This document shows positions 45,711-55,291 of a DNA stretch of 64,000 bases, in pieces. The stretch's first letter is position 1; the number at the start of each line of letters is the position of its first letter. The notes beneath the pieces were generated by a model, which saw only the letters and a program-made list of their open reading frames with translations, ran no database searches and had not been told where the DNA came from. The position numbers were made by a program, and so were the translations under genes. The DNA lies in NCBI GenBank assembly GCA_021773075.1, contig JAJFKT010000026.1:310356-374355 (forward strand), written 5' to 3'. The DNA is from Woeseiaceae bacterium. GTDB lineage: Bacteria > Pseudomonadota > Gammaproteobacteria > Steroidobacterales > Woeseiaceae.

Positions 45711-48039
45711 AGCGGATTCACTAACGCTGGCTCGCTGCGATGATCTGCCAGCGCTGCTGAGTACTGCGCGCCAGCTTCGTGAGCAGGCTCACCCGACGAT
45801 TTTAAGCTACTCGCCGAAAGTGTTTATTCCGCTGACGCAGCTTTGTCGCGACGTTTGCCACTACTGTACCTTCGCCAAGACGCCAAAGAATCTGGAGCGA
45901 CCATTTTTGCTGCCAGAGCAGGTGCTGGAGATCGCGCGTAGCGCGGTTGCCGCGGGATGCCACGAGGCCTTGTTTACGCTCGGTGACAAGCCGGAGTTGC
46001 GTTACCAGGCAGCACGGAAGGCTTTGAAATCCCTGGGCCATGACTCGACTCTCTCCTATCTTCAGGCCATGGCTGATCTGGTATGGCGCGAGACCGGCCT
46101 GCTGCCGCATGTTAATCCCGGTGTGATGGATCGTGACGAGATTGCCAAATTGCGCCCCGTTGCCGTGTCGATGGGACTCATGCTCGAAAGCTCGTCCTTG
46201 CGCTTGATGGAAAAGGGCGGTCCACACTATGGATCGCCGGACAAGCATCCCGATGTTCGCCTTGCCACCATCGCCGCGGCGGGTATTGAAAAGGTGCCGC
46301 TAACGTCGGGGATACTTATCGGTATTGGTGAGACGCGCGCGGAGCGCGTCGAGTCCTTGCTGGCGCTGCGCGATTTGCATACTACCTACGGACATATTCA
46401 GGAAATCATAGTCCAGAACTTCCGGCGCAAAGCGGGCACGATCATGGCAAACGCGCCCGAACCCGATATTGCGGAGCTGCAATGGACAATCGCGATCGCA
46501 AGAATTCTGTTTGGCCCCGACATGAATATTCAGGCGCCACCGAACCTTTCATCGGAGCACCTGGGCGAAATTATTGATGCTGGTATTAATGACTGGGGCG
46601 GGATTTCCCAGCTAACCCCGGACCACGTCAATCCAGAGGCGCCCTGGCCCGAAGTCGAACGTCTGGCCGGCATTTGTGCCGAGTACGGCAAAACGCTAGT
46701 ACCGCGTTTGCCCCTGTATCCCGAATACGTGGACAAGCGCGACGAATGGGTCGACCCGCAGTTGCACACGGCACTCGTACGACGAGCGGACGCGTCGGGG
46801 TTCGCACGTGATTGTGAGTGGTCACCGGGTATTGGTGCAGCGGTGCCTGCGGCAGCGAGCGTAGCAGTTACGGATTATTCACACTTGCCGACACGAATTT
46901 CGGCCGTTTCCACGTTGCTGCAAAAAGCACAGGCAGGGAAGGCGCTGAACGAAAGTGACGTATCAACGCTGTTCGCAGCACGCGGCAGCGATTACCAACA
47001 TGTCGTTCGCGCTGCGAACGAATTGCGTCAGGAGCTTTGTGGCGACACCGTTAGCTACGCTGTCAATCGCAATATAAATTACACAAATATCTGCTCCTAT
47101 CACTGCAAGTTTTGCGCATTTTCAAAGGGCAGCAGCAGTAAAAGCCTGCGAGGTCCGGGCTACAACATGCCGGTAGAGGAAGTTGTTGAGCGCGGCCTGG
47201 AGGCCTGGCAGTGCGGCGCGACCGAGGTCTGTTTGCAGGGCGGCATTCACCCCTCGTATACGGGACAGACTTACCTCGACATCACAAGCGCTATTAAGGA
47301 AGCCATTCCCGGGATTCATATACACGCATTCTCGGCGCTCGAGATTTCGCAGGGAGCAAAGACGCTCGACATTACGGTCGAAGCGTTTTTAAAGGATTTG
47401 AAAGCGGCCGGTCTTGGTTCACTACCGGGTACGGCAGCCGAAATTCTCGACGATGAGGTGCGACGCGTTCTTTGTGCAGACAAACTGAATACTCAAGAGT
47501 GGTTGCAGGTCATCGCTATGGCACATCGCGTTGGATTGCCGACGACGTCAACGATCATGTTCGGGCACATGGACCGGCCAGAGCACTGGAGTCGTCACCT
47601 CTTGCATCTGCGCGAGCTGCAGCTCGAGACCGGTGGCATCACTGAGTTCGTGCCACTGCCGTTTGTTCATATGCAGGCACCCATCTACCGTCGCGGTCAG
47701 GCGCGCAAGGGCCCGACATTTCGTGAGGTGGTACTGATGCACGCAGTTGCTCGCCTGGTATTTCACCGACATATTCCGAACATCCAGGCATCGTGGGCCA
47801 AGCTTGGCGAAGGTGGCTTACGGGTGTTGCTGGATGCAGGCGTGAATGATCTGGGTGGAACCTTAATGAATGAGAGCATCAGTCGTGCGGCAGGTGCGAC
47901 CCATGGTCAGGAAATGACCGCAGAACGTCTGCAAGCTGTCATAGCCGATGCCGGGCGTAACGCGCGGCAACGCACTACCTTGTACCAGGATGTCGACAAC
48001 TTTGCCGGGCGCCACCGAGCGAATCCGGGCAAATCTTAG
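45700..48039 (+). CDS. fbiC: Fused FO synthase (CofG + CofH; bifunctional radical SAM)
   Basis: Two radical-SAM CxxxCxxC motifs: 'CRDVCHYCTFAKTP' and 'CSYHCKFCAFSKG'; CofG- and CofH-specific context; TTG start overlapping the M20 gene by 11 nt. Confidence 0.93.
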   Translation: MLTEADSLTLARCDDLPALLSTARQLREQAHPTILSYSPKVFIPLTQLCRDVCHYCTFAKTPKNLERPFLLPEQVLEIARSAVAAGCHEALFTLGDKPELRYQAARKALKSLGHDSTLSYLQAMADLVWRETGLLPHVNPGVMDRDEIAKLRPVAVSMGLMLESSSLRLMEKGGPHYGSPDKHPDVRLATIAAAGIEKVPLTSGILIGIGETRAERVESLLALRDLHTTYGHIQEIIVQNFRRKAGTIMANAPEPDIAELQWTIAIARILFGPDMNIQAPPNLSSEHLGEIIDAGINDWGGISQLTPDHVNPEAPWPEVERLAGICAEYGKTLVPRLPLYPEYVDKRDEWVDPQLHTALVRRADASGFARDCEWSPGIGAAVPAAASVAVTDYSHLPTRISAVSTLLQKAQAGKALNESDVSTLFAARGSDYQHVVRAANELRQELCGDTVSYAVNRNINYTNICSYHCKFCAFSKGSSSKSLRGPGYNMPVEEVVERGLEAWQCGATEVCLQGGIHPSYTGQTYLDITSAIKEAIPGIHIHAFSALEISQGAKTLDITVEAFLKDLKAAGLGSLPGTAAEILDDEVRRVLCADKLNTQEWLQVIAMAHRVGLPTTSTIMFGHMDRPEHWSRHLLHLRELQLETGGITEFVPLPFVHMQAPIYRRGQARKGPTFREVVLMHAVARLVFHRHIPNIQASWAKLGEGGLRVLLDAGVNDLGGTLMNESISRAAGATHGQEMTAERLQAVIADAGRNARQRTTLYQDVDNFAGRHRANPGKS

Positions 48040-48077
48040 CGTCGATCGGATAGAATCTCCCACAAGCGGGAGCAACA

Positions 48078-48947
48078 ATGAAACTACCTCAAGAGCGTTT
48101 TGAATATTCGGCCATCAGTCAGCGCCCACGCTGGCAGCTGCCGGACGGCAAACGAATCGCGGTTTATACGGTCGTCAACATCGAAGAGTGGGACATTGAA
48201 AAACCCGTTGCCCGCGAATACGTTTCGTCTCCAGCAGGGGTCACTACAGTGCCCAATGTGCCCAACTGGGCGTGGCACGAGTACGGTATGCGTGTGGGAA
48301 TCTGGCGCGTGCTGGAATGTCTGGGCGAGCGTGGCTTGCGCGCGAGCGCGGCAATCAACGCCCGCGTGTGCGAGGGGCCGGCCGAGCCGGTTGCTCGGGC
48401 AATGCTCGATGCCGGTTGGGAATTCATGGGACATGGCTTCCATCAGGCCGCACTCCATACGGTTCCGGATCAGATAAAAAATATCCGCGATTCGTTCGCG
48501 GTGTTATCAGACTATACGGGTAAAGCGCCCAAAGGCTGGCTCGGTCCCGGCCTCCATGAGACGCTGGATACACTCGACTATCTGGCTGACGCAGGCTTCA
48601 AATTCGTCACCGACTGGCCGATGGATGAGCAGCCCGTGAGCATGCAAACGAGCTCCGGGCCGATTGTGGCGATGCCCTACACGTTGGAGCTGAGTGACCT
48701 GCCGATGATGGTTGTGCACCAGCACGAGTCTCGTGTCTGGATGGAACGTGCAATCGATCAGTTCGACCGCTTGTACGAGGACGGTGCGGATCAGCCAAGA
48801 GTCATGTCAATGAGCATCCATCCCTACATCATGGGCGCGCCACACCGCATCAAGTATCTCGAAGCGGCATACGATCATATGCTCAAGCACGATGACGTCT
48901 GGTTCGCGACGGCCGAAGAAATCTACGACTGGTACACAGGCACGTAG
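48078..48947 (+). CDS. Polysaccharide deacetylase/PuuE-like NodB-fold protein
   Basis: 'WEFMGHGFHQ', 'GWLGPGLHETLDTLDYLADAGFKFVTDWPMDEQP', 'SIHPYIMGAPHRIKYLEAAYDHM'. Confidence 0.86.
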   Translation: MKLPQERFEYSAISQRPRWQLPDGKRIAVYTVVNIEEWDIEKPVAREYVSSPAGVTTVPNVPNWAWHEYGMRVGIWRVLECLGERGLRASAAINARVCEGPAEPVARAMLDAGWEFMGHGFHQAALHTVPDQIKNIRDSFAVLSDYTGKAPKGWLGPGLHETLDTLDYLADAGFKFVTDWPMDEQPVSMQTSSGPIVAMPYTLELSDLPMMVVHQHESRVWMERAIDQFDRLYEDGADQPRVMSMSIHPYIMGAPHRIKYLEAAYDHMLKHDDVWFATAEEIYDWYTGT

Positions 48948-48967
48948 GAGCTGCGCTGCAACTAAAC

Positions 48968-49600
48968 CTACGCGGGCTTCCTTGCGTGGATCGTTTTGAC
49001 CACATCGAGAAACAGGTTGTCGACCTCGAGCACGTCGAAACCGGCTGACCTCACGTTGGCTACGGTCATCCGATCCATATCCGGTCCGATCTTGCTCGTG
49101 ATGGTTGTCATCAGATGCATCATGAGTTTGAAAGGGTAATAATGGCTACCGGTGTGTTCAAACATGAACATGTCGCCGCCCGGACGAAGCACGCGCTTGA
49201 GTGATCGCAATCCGTCGACCGGTTCCGGAACCGAGCAGAACGTACACGATGTGAAAATTTGATCGAATGAGTCATCGTCGAACGTCATTTCGTGGACGTC
49301 CATAACCTCCGCCTGCAGGTCTCCCGGGTAGTTTGCAACCCGCGCCGCCGCGACTTCGAGCATCTTTGGACTAATATCGATGGCGGTAATAGTCTGGTTT
49401 GGCGGAAAGGTCGCAATGTCCAGACCGGTACCGAGTGCGAGAAAAAGTACGCGGCCTTCCATGTTCGAAAACAGGGAGCGCTTGAAGGGCTCCCAGCGTT
49501 TCTCCGCACCGGCGCCGGCCATAAGGTCAAATAATGGTGCCGCTTTATCCCACTTGTTCTGAGTCGCGATATCAGTCATGCGACTCACCTGAGGCGTCAA
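48968..49600 (-). CDS. Class I SAM-dependent methyltransferase (UbiE/PmtA-like)
   Basis: 'LFLALGTGLDIATFPPNQTITAIDISPKMLEVAAARV', 'DDSFDQIFTSCTFCSVPEPVDGLRSLKRVLRPGG'. Confidence 0.87.
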   Translation of the reverse strand: MTPQVSRMTDIATQNKWDKAAPLFDLMAGAGAEKRWEPFKRSLFSNMEGRVLFLALGTGLDIATFPPNQTITAIDISPKMLEVAAARVANYPGDLQAEVMDVHEMTFDDDSFDQIFTSCTFCSVPEPVDGLRSLKRVLRPGGDMFMFEHTGSHYYPFKLMMHLMTTITSKIGPDMDRMTVANVRSAGFDVLEVDNLFLDVVKTIHARKPA

Positions 49601-49970
49601 TAGTCGTCTTGCCGCGCACCGAGTTATTGACTATCCAGACAGCAACGATGGTCACGAAGCCGCAGACTGCGCCGATTAGTGCCGCCGTTGTGCCAGAGAG
49701 CGGAGTCATTGCCGCCCACATGCCGACAACCATGCCGCTGACCATACCGGTCAGCATGACCGGGACCATTACTTCCATCGCGCCGAACAGGGGGCCGATC
49801 AGCAATGAGAGGAAACCTGCAATCAGCATGCCGAGTAGCATCAATACCAACATCGCGACATTCATATTCCAGCTCGTGCTCACCATGAACCCTGCCAGCG
49901 AGCCAATCAGGGCTCCAACAAAAGTGTTGGCCGCGATATCGCCAAGAACGAAGTAGAGTCTGTGATCCAT
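49572..49970 (-). CDS. Small multi-pass membrane protein
   Basis: 132 aa, glycine-rich hydrophobic helices; overlaps the methyltransferase start by 29 nt. Confidence 0.6.
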   Translation of the reverse strand: MDHRLYFVLGDIAANTFVGALIGSLAGFMVSTSWNMNVAMLVLMLLGMLIAGFLSLLIGPLFGAMEVMVPVMLTGMVSGMVVGMWAAMTPLSGTTAALIGAVCGFVTIVAVWIVNNSVRGKTTIDASGESHD

Positions 49971-50020
49971 AATATGCGCGTTACTCTATCATTAGTTTGT
50001 TATTCGGATACCCAGGCCCA

Positions 50021-50581
50021 CTAATCTTCCTGGTTCTTTTCCAGTACGTCCGCCAGACCCCCATAGCCGAGGGTTGGCAGCACGCTCTCACCGGTTTGCC
50101 GCGCTTGCTCCGACGTTACGTCTACGCCAACACCGTCGACGAAACGGTTAAAGTAGTTTGCAATCGCGCAGACACTGACTGCATCAAGCAAAGCCTGCTC
50201 GTCCCAACCGGCGGCGTAAATTAATTTTGCGTCTGCATCGACCATTTTGTGCGGTGTAAGCGTCAGTTTCTTTACGTATCCCAGCACCGGTTTGAGGTTT
50301 TTACTGACTGACGCAGAGCTAATGTCCTGGATCAATTCATCAAATACTACTTCATCAATACCGAATGCTGCGGCAACCGGTTTGTGCGATTCATAACAAT
50401 AACTGCAATTGTTTTGTGCTGAGGCGAACGCAAAAATCATCTCGCGTTCGGCCACGCTAAACGGCGAGTCGCCACGCATGATGTCGTCGATGAGGCGGAG
50501 CATCAGTATGGAGCGCTCGGGATAGCGCTTGAATACGTCCGGTAGGTCCGTCGTGCCCGGGCTGGAGAGAAGATAAGACAC
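50021..50581 (-). CDS. Carboxymuconolactone decarboxylase/AhpD-like (peroxidase-related) protein
   Basis: 'FAFASAQNNCSYCYESHKPVAAAFGIDE' CxxCxxxH motif; GTG start coupled (TAGTG) to the upstream gene. Confidence 0.86.
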   Translation of the reverse strand: MSYLLSSPGTTDLPDVFKRYPERSILMLRLIDDIMRGDSPFSVAEREMIFAFASAQNNCSYCYESHKPVAAAFGIDEVVFDELIQDISSASVSKNLKPVLGYVKKLTLTPHKMVDADAKLIYAAGWDEQALLDAVSVCAIANYFNRFVDGVGVDVTSEQARQTGESVLPTLGYGGLADVLEKNQED

Positions 50582-51813
50582 TATGCGCGGTTAACGTCTG
50601 TGTCTTCGAAGAAATTTGCCCAGATAAACCAGAATATCCCGCTTTTGAGCGTTTCTACGCGTTCGAGCATCTGGCCGTCTCCAATGTCACCGGCAACATT
50701 CACCGCCGGTACCGGCTCGCCTGTCTCGTTATAAAATGCCGCCAAGGAGTCGTATTGTTCGTCGTAAGCAATGACGATGGGGCGACTGCCGATGGTCGTG
50801 TTGACGATGTTGCCGCTCCCCATCACAAATTCCTTTGTGTAGGCAACATAGTCATCGCCGACGTTCAGGCCGTAAACGAGTGTCTTTCGTGGCAAGCGCT
50901 CATCGAATTCGTCGATCGTCGGAAATGCCGGGTCATCGCCGACCCACTGCAGGCTGACGCCGTTGTACATCATGACGTGCCGCGTCAGGCGATCCCACGC
51001 AGCGGCGAGCGGGTTTTGGCCGAAGCCGGCAATTTCATTGACGAAGACTTTGCCATCCGGATACAGTTTTTCAAAACTTGCCAGGGGCATACGTACGGTG
51101 GGCCATTCCTTCATCTTGCCTTTTTCAGGCGCGCCTTCCATCGTGCCCCAGATCTGCTGAATGGGCTCACCGCTATTGCGGTCCCACAGAACGAGGTTGT
51201 TCTCGAGTTGTGTCATCACGCTCAGTTCCACCGGCTGGCCATCGATAACCGGGCTGTACGCAATGCCCATATTCGTTAATCCGCAGTAGGTCATGATGAC
51301 CTCTTCGTCGTCGATCGAACCGCCAGTGGCGACATGTGGCTGCAGGATAAAGTAGTCACTGTAGGCGATGGCGCCATCATCCGTTTCCAGAACGATGACG
51401 CTGATGTCATCGACCGACGCGTAGCGTTGCCAGCCGAAACGTGCCCAGTCGAAGGTGCGCTCGAAATAGGGCCGGGCTTCGTTCACCGGGACGAATTGTG
51501 CAGTGTGTTGCTGCGAACGAAACATAAGGTGCGGGTTAATGTAACCGCTGTAGCCGAGAAACAAGGCCACGACCGTAACTGAGACCAACATCCATTTACG
51601 ACCGATTTCCCGGCTGCCGAGCCAAAGAACCCAGGCACCGGCCAAGGAAACGAACCCTAAGATGGCAAGGATGTGCCGGTTGTACCAGACCGACATCGTG
51701 AACTCGCGGCTCGATTGTACGAGCCACTGGCTGATGTCCGCCAAGTCCTTGAAGATAATAAAATTCAGGATTAACGTCGTCGCTAAAAATACCCAAAAGA
51801 CGAGTCTCTTCAT
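50581..51813 (-). CDS. DUF3179-domain membrane-anchored protein
   Basis: N-terminal TM helices; 'VIMTYCGLTNMGIAYSPVIDGQPVELSV...LVLWDRNSGEPIQQIWG'. Confidence 0.8.
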   Translation of the reverse strand: MKRLVFWVFLATTLILNFIIFKDLADISQWLVQSSREFTMSVWYNRHILAILGFVSLAGAWVLWLGSREIGRKWMLVSVTVVALFLGYSGYINPHLMFRSQQHTAQFVPVNEARPYFERTFDWARFGWQRYASVDDISVIVLETDDGAIAYSDYFILQPHVATGGSIDDEEVIMTYCGLTNMGIAYSPVIDGQPVELSVMTQLENNLVLWDRNSGEPIQQIWGTMEGAPEKGKMKEWPTVRMPLASFEKLYPDGKVFVNEIAGFGQNPLAAAWDRLTRHVMMYNGVSLQWVGDDPAFPTIDEFDERLPRKTLVYGLNVGDDYVAYTKEFVMGSGNIVNTTIGSRPIVIAYDEQYDSLAAFYNETGEPVPAVNVAGDIGDGQMLERVETLKSGIFWFIWANFFEDTDVNRA

Positions 51814-51883
51814 CCCAAGCCCCTACGTGTTAAACGCACCAGCCAGGCTCATCCAATGAGCCGGCTGGCGGTCTGACTCTCTC

Positions 51884-53206
51884 TCACCGACCTTTCTTAC
51901 GCATTTGCTGCACGTTGAATATGTTTGCCGGGTTTTCGCCTGAATTGATCAGGCTCTTGAATTGCAGCGTTGTACAATGGGCGGCCTGCTCATCAAAAAA
52001 CACCGCGCAGTCGTCGATCGCGACCCCAGTGCCCTTGTTGCGCACGAGGCCCCCCTTCGCGTCCGAATGTACCTTGCAGATCGGGAACCACTTCCATGGG
52101 TCACCTTTCTTGTCGTAAATATAGACCAGGCCCAGAGTACCGGTCTGTGCATCCTGATAGGCAACGCGCCTGCTAAGCGGATGGTTAGGGTCTTTCGGGG
52201 TTCCGTTGATGATATGTACTTTGCGCAATTGCCAGGTGACCAATGGGAAGCAGTTACCCTGGCCGCCCATCTTGATGAATTGAAATCCGTCCGGATCATT
52301 CGCGGGCTCCGTATCCAATGTCTGTTGCGTCCGGTCATTGTAGTAGGGCAGAAGAACATTCTTGGTCTCGACGTAATCCCAGTTGTAGTCGGAAACTCGA
52401 CCATTGTAGCCTTCGAAATCTTCAATCATCGCATCCGAGCCGAGGAACGCGTCGGTGATCTGGCCGCTCGCAAGGCGGCGTACGCGGCGTTGAAAACCGA
52501 GATAGAGCCAGGCGTCGTCACGCTTCAGGTCGTCTTCGTAACGCTGAATCAGCAACTGCGTGTTGCCCAGGTCAAACGGTTCCAGCACCGTGCCGTAAAC
52601 CGAGCGGAAGATTTGTCCCGGGTTGGGTTCAATCGCCGGCTTCGGATCGAACATTACGCGGTGTTGCCAGTTTAGGAAGTGCCACTCGAATTTTATTCGT
52701 CGTTCCACATTGCCTTTGTTGAGACCCCTGAACGTCCACCAGAACGGATGAATGGTTTCGCTGTCTCCGGCATTGATACTGCGTTGAAAATTCCAGATTA
52801 GCTTGGTTCCCGCCTGTGCATCGCTGCTGTCCGGTTCCTGCGGGAACGGTCGACCGGCTTGAAAGTTCTGCAGAATTCCCTCCGCCGACAGAGTGTTGCT
52901 GTGGGCATTATCGCGGGTAGCCTGCACGTAGTTGTCGTGCAGAGGCATCGAGGTCGTTTCGGCCGTCTGAACCTCGTACCATCCCTTTTTCACGTAGCGG
53001 AATGTGAAATCATCCATGATGTCCTGGTACTGGTCGACGTTTGAGGCGTTGATAACAACCCCCGGCGAATATCCGTCGTAGCTCGGCGTCCAGTCTTTGT
53101 AGGGAAAGAAAGACTCCTGAACGACATCCTCAGAAATCTGCGCGTGGCTGCTAATCGTAAACGCCATCACGATGATGGCTGCGATACGTCCTGGATAGTG
53201 TTTCAT
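51884..53206 (-). CDS. DUF1329-family exported protein
   Basis: Signal peptide; DUF1329-like 'NYVQATRDNAHSNTLSAEGILQNFQAGRPFPQEP', 'LLIQRYEDDLKRDDAWLYLGFQRRVRRLASGQITDAFLGSD'. Confidence 0.8.
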   Translation of the reverse strand: MKHYPGRIAAIIVMAFTISSHAQISEDVVQESFFPYKDWTPSYDGYSPGVVINASNVDQYQDIMDDFTFRYVKKGWYEVQTAETTSMPLHDNYVQATRDNAHSNTLSAEGILQNFQAGRPFPQEPDSSDAQAGTKLIWNFQRSINAGDSETIHPFWWTFRGLNKGNVERRIKFEWHFLNWQHRVMFDPKPAIEPNPGQIFRSVYGTVLEPFDLGNTQLLIQRYEDDLKRDDAWLYLGFQRRVRRLASGQITDAFLGSDAMIEDFEGYNGRVSDYNWDYVETKNVLLPYYNDRTQQTLDTEPANDPDGFQFIKMGGQGNCFPLVTWQLRKVHIINGTPKDPNHPLSRRVAYQDAQTGTLGLVYIYDKKGDPWKWFPICKVHSDAKGGLVRNKGTGVAIDDCAVFFDEQAAHCTTLQFKSLINSGENPANIFNVQQMRKKGR

Positions 53207-53222
53207 GGCGAAAATCCTCTAC

Positions 53223-55235
53223 TTAGAATTGATAACGAATCGTTAGCTGAAATTCGTCCTCGTTAATGGCGGTGCCTATTGGACCGGAGCGGAAACGACC
53301 TAAAGGCTCAAAGCCCTGGACGCCGGTACTGCTAAGAGTTCCTGGCGCTAGTGGATTGCCCGGAAACGGATTGGCGCCGCGATTGTCGTCAGCTGCGATC
53401 GCGCCATCGCCGGTCTTGAAATTGAGGTTGGCAATAACGCGCCAGTTGTTACTGATTTTCCAGTCAAGGCCGGGCCCCCACGTCGTGGATCCTGCTTCAG
53501 TGTCGTGGGCGATGACGAGCTGCGGCGTCAGGCGATCATTGCGGTATCCGCCCTGGATCAGCAACGTGAAAAAGAGGTTATCCTCCCAATGCTGAAAACC
53601 AATCGGGTTCAATGTTGGTATGCCAATTGAGTTTACGTTGAACTCCTGATGGTCGAGGATATGCTCCCCAAATACCTGCGCCGAAATAAGAAAAGCCCTG
53701 CGTTTGTTCAGGAACGGAATGAACGTCGGCCGGTCCAGGCCAATCACCCACCGAAATACGTCAGACTGAGATGATAAGTTCGGCACACTGGTGTCTGGAA
53801 ATTCCTCATCCTCGGTCAATGCCACCTCGACACGCACAGCCGTTTTTATCGGATCGACGTAGAAGTCCGCGGAACCGCCGTACATCAACAACCTCGGGAA
53901 TACGACGTCGAAGGCGATGTTGTAGGGAAAGAACTGATCCTCGACCTGGGGTGTGAACGGATCATCCGCTGCAGGGCCACCGCGCAACACGGGAAACTGC
54001 GAATAGTAGGAAAGTATGTTCAGCGAAAAGCCTACGCCTTTGAAGACACCCTCAACTCTTGCTCCAATTTCCACGTCGCCCCAGTCTCTGGTTTCCGCAC
54101 GACGGATACCTATTGAGTGGGTCGGGAAGTCGACCGTGATTCCGGTGGCTGGAAAATTTCCGACCGTGCAACCGTTCTCCCAGCAGTTATTCAATGCGCG
54201 AAACAGATTGCCGGCCCCGAGTATCGCGTACGGTTCACCGCCCTGGCCGAGATCGTGTGGACGTGGCTTTTCGAATTTATACAGAAGTTGAAAGTTGATG
54301 TCCTCAAACAAATTCGTAGCGCCAAAGCGATACTCTGCATTGAAGATTCCCATAGGAATGCGGCTGTCTTCAAACTCGTCATAGAGATTGTTGCGGGAAA
54401 AGTCGATTGGATTCACCACGTCCAGAACGCGGAATAAATCGGTGCGCCCCCAGACGACTTGCTGACGGCCAACACGGAAATTCAATTCATCGCCATTGTC
54501 GAAACCGATCGTGGCATCGAGATACAGCTCACGCAGCCAATCGAGCCGGTCATTGAAATCAGCGAATTTCAGTTCGTTTTCACTGTAGTCCATGTAGTCG
54601 CGTAGACCGCAGCCGCGGCTATCGACATCGCATGGCCTGACGGGGGTCGCCAATTGAATGCCACCGTCGCCGTAGTCATAAACGTCCCCCGCCGCGAACC
54701 TCAGTCCGTCGTTCGGGTTCGTGGGGCCGAACAAGCTGCCTCCCGGCACGCCGGGCAGCGGAATGGCGCCGGTACCGCCGAGCGGAGCCGGGACAATGGG
54801 TGGCGGCGGGAATACACCTGCGTAATTCGGATTGGTCGAGACTGGAAAAGGAACGCCCAGCATCGCTGCCAGTGCAGGGTTGCCGGGAGCCGAAAATGAC
54901 AGCGGGCCGCCCGCAGTTGCTCCGAATCTGTCGTTTATTTCGTAAACGCCATCGTAGCTACCGCGGAGCGTCGTTTGCAACGACACATCCGAAAAGAGTC
55001 CGCTGGATTTGAACGCTTTGGATATCTCCAGTTGCGCCGTGGTTCGATTCTTGGTCCAACCAACGTCATCCCGATAGTAATTGGCGGCATCGACGAAGCC
55101 ATTGTACGTAGCAGGATCAGCCCACGTTGGCGAGCTCCAGAAGCTCGCGATCAAAGCCATAACTACCAGTGGCAGGATTCTCAGTCCTCCGGCCGTCGTA
55201 TGGAACCACTTTCTAAGTGTATTCATCATTCCCAC
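53223..55235 (-). CDS. DUF1302-family outer-membrane beta-barrel protein
   Basis: Signal peptide, 'NFRVGRQQVVWGRTDLFRVLDVVNPIDFSRNNLYDEFEDSRIP', C-terminal 'QLTIRYQF'. Confidence 0.85.
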   Translation of the reverse strand: MGMMNTLRKWFHTTAGGLRILPLVVMALIASFWSSPTWADPATYNGFVDAANYYRDDVGWTKNRTTAQLEISKAFKSSGLFSDVSLQTTLRGSYDGVYEINDRFGATAGGPLSFSAPGNPALAAMLGVPFPVSTNPNYAGVFPPPPIVPAPLGGTGAIPLPGVPGGSLFGPTNPNDGLRFAAGDVYDYGDGGIQLATPVRPCDVDSRGCGLRDYMDYSENELKFADFNDRLDWLRELYLDATIGFDNGDELNFRVGRQQVVWGRTDLFRVLDVVNPIDFSRNNLYDEFEDSRIPMGIFNAEYRFGATNLFEDINFQLLYKFEKPRPHDLGQGGEPYAILGAGNLFRALNNCWENGCTVGNFPATGITVDFPTHSIGIRRAETRDWGDVEIGARVEGVFKGVGFSLNILSYYSQFPVLRGGPAADDPFTPQVEDQFFPYNIAFDVVFPRLLMYGGSADFYVDPIKTAVRVEVALTEDEEFPDTSVPNLSSQSDVFRWVIGLDRPTFIPFLNKRRAFLISAQVFGEHILDHQEFNVNSIGIPTLNPIGFQHWEDNLFFTLLIQGGYRNDRLTPQLVIAHDTEAGSTTWGPGLDWKISNNWRVIANLNFKTGDGAIAADDNRGANPFPGNPLAPGTLSSTGVQGFEPLGRFRSGPIGTAINEDEFQLTIRYQF

Positions 55236-55291
55236 CCTTTTTTGCTATTGCCTCTAAGCAATAATCCGAATTGGCCTAACATGAGCGCGTG

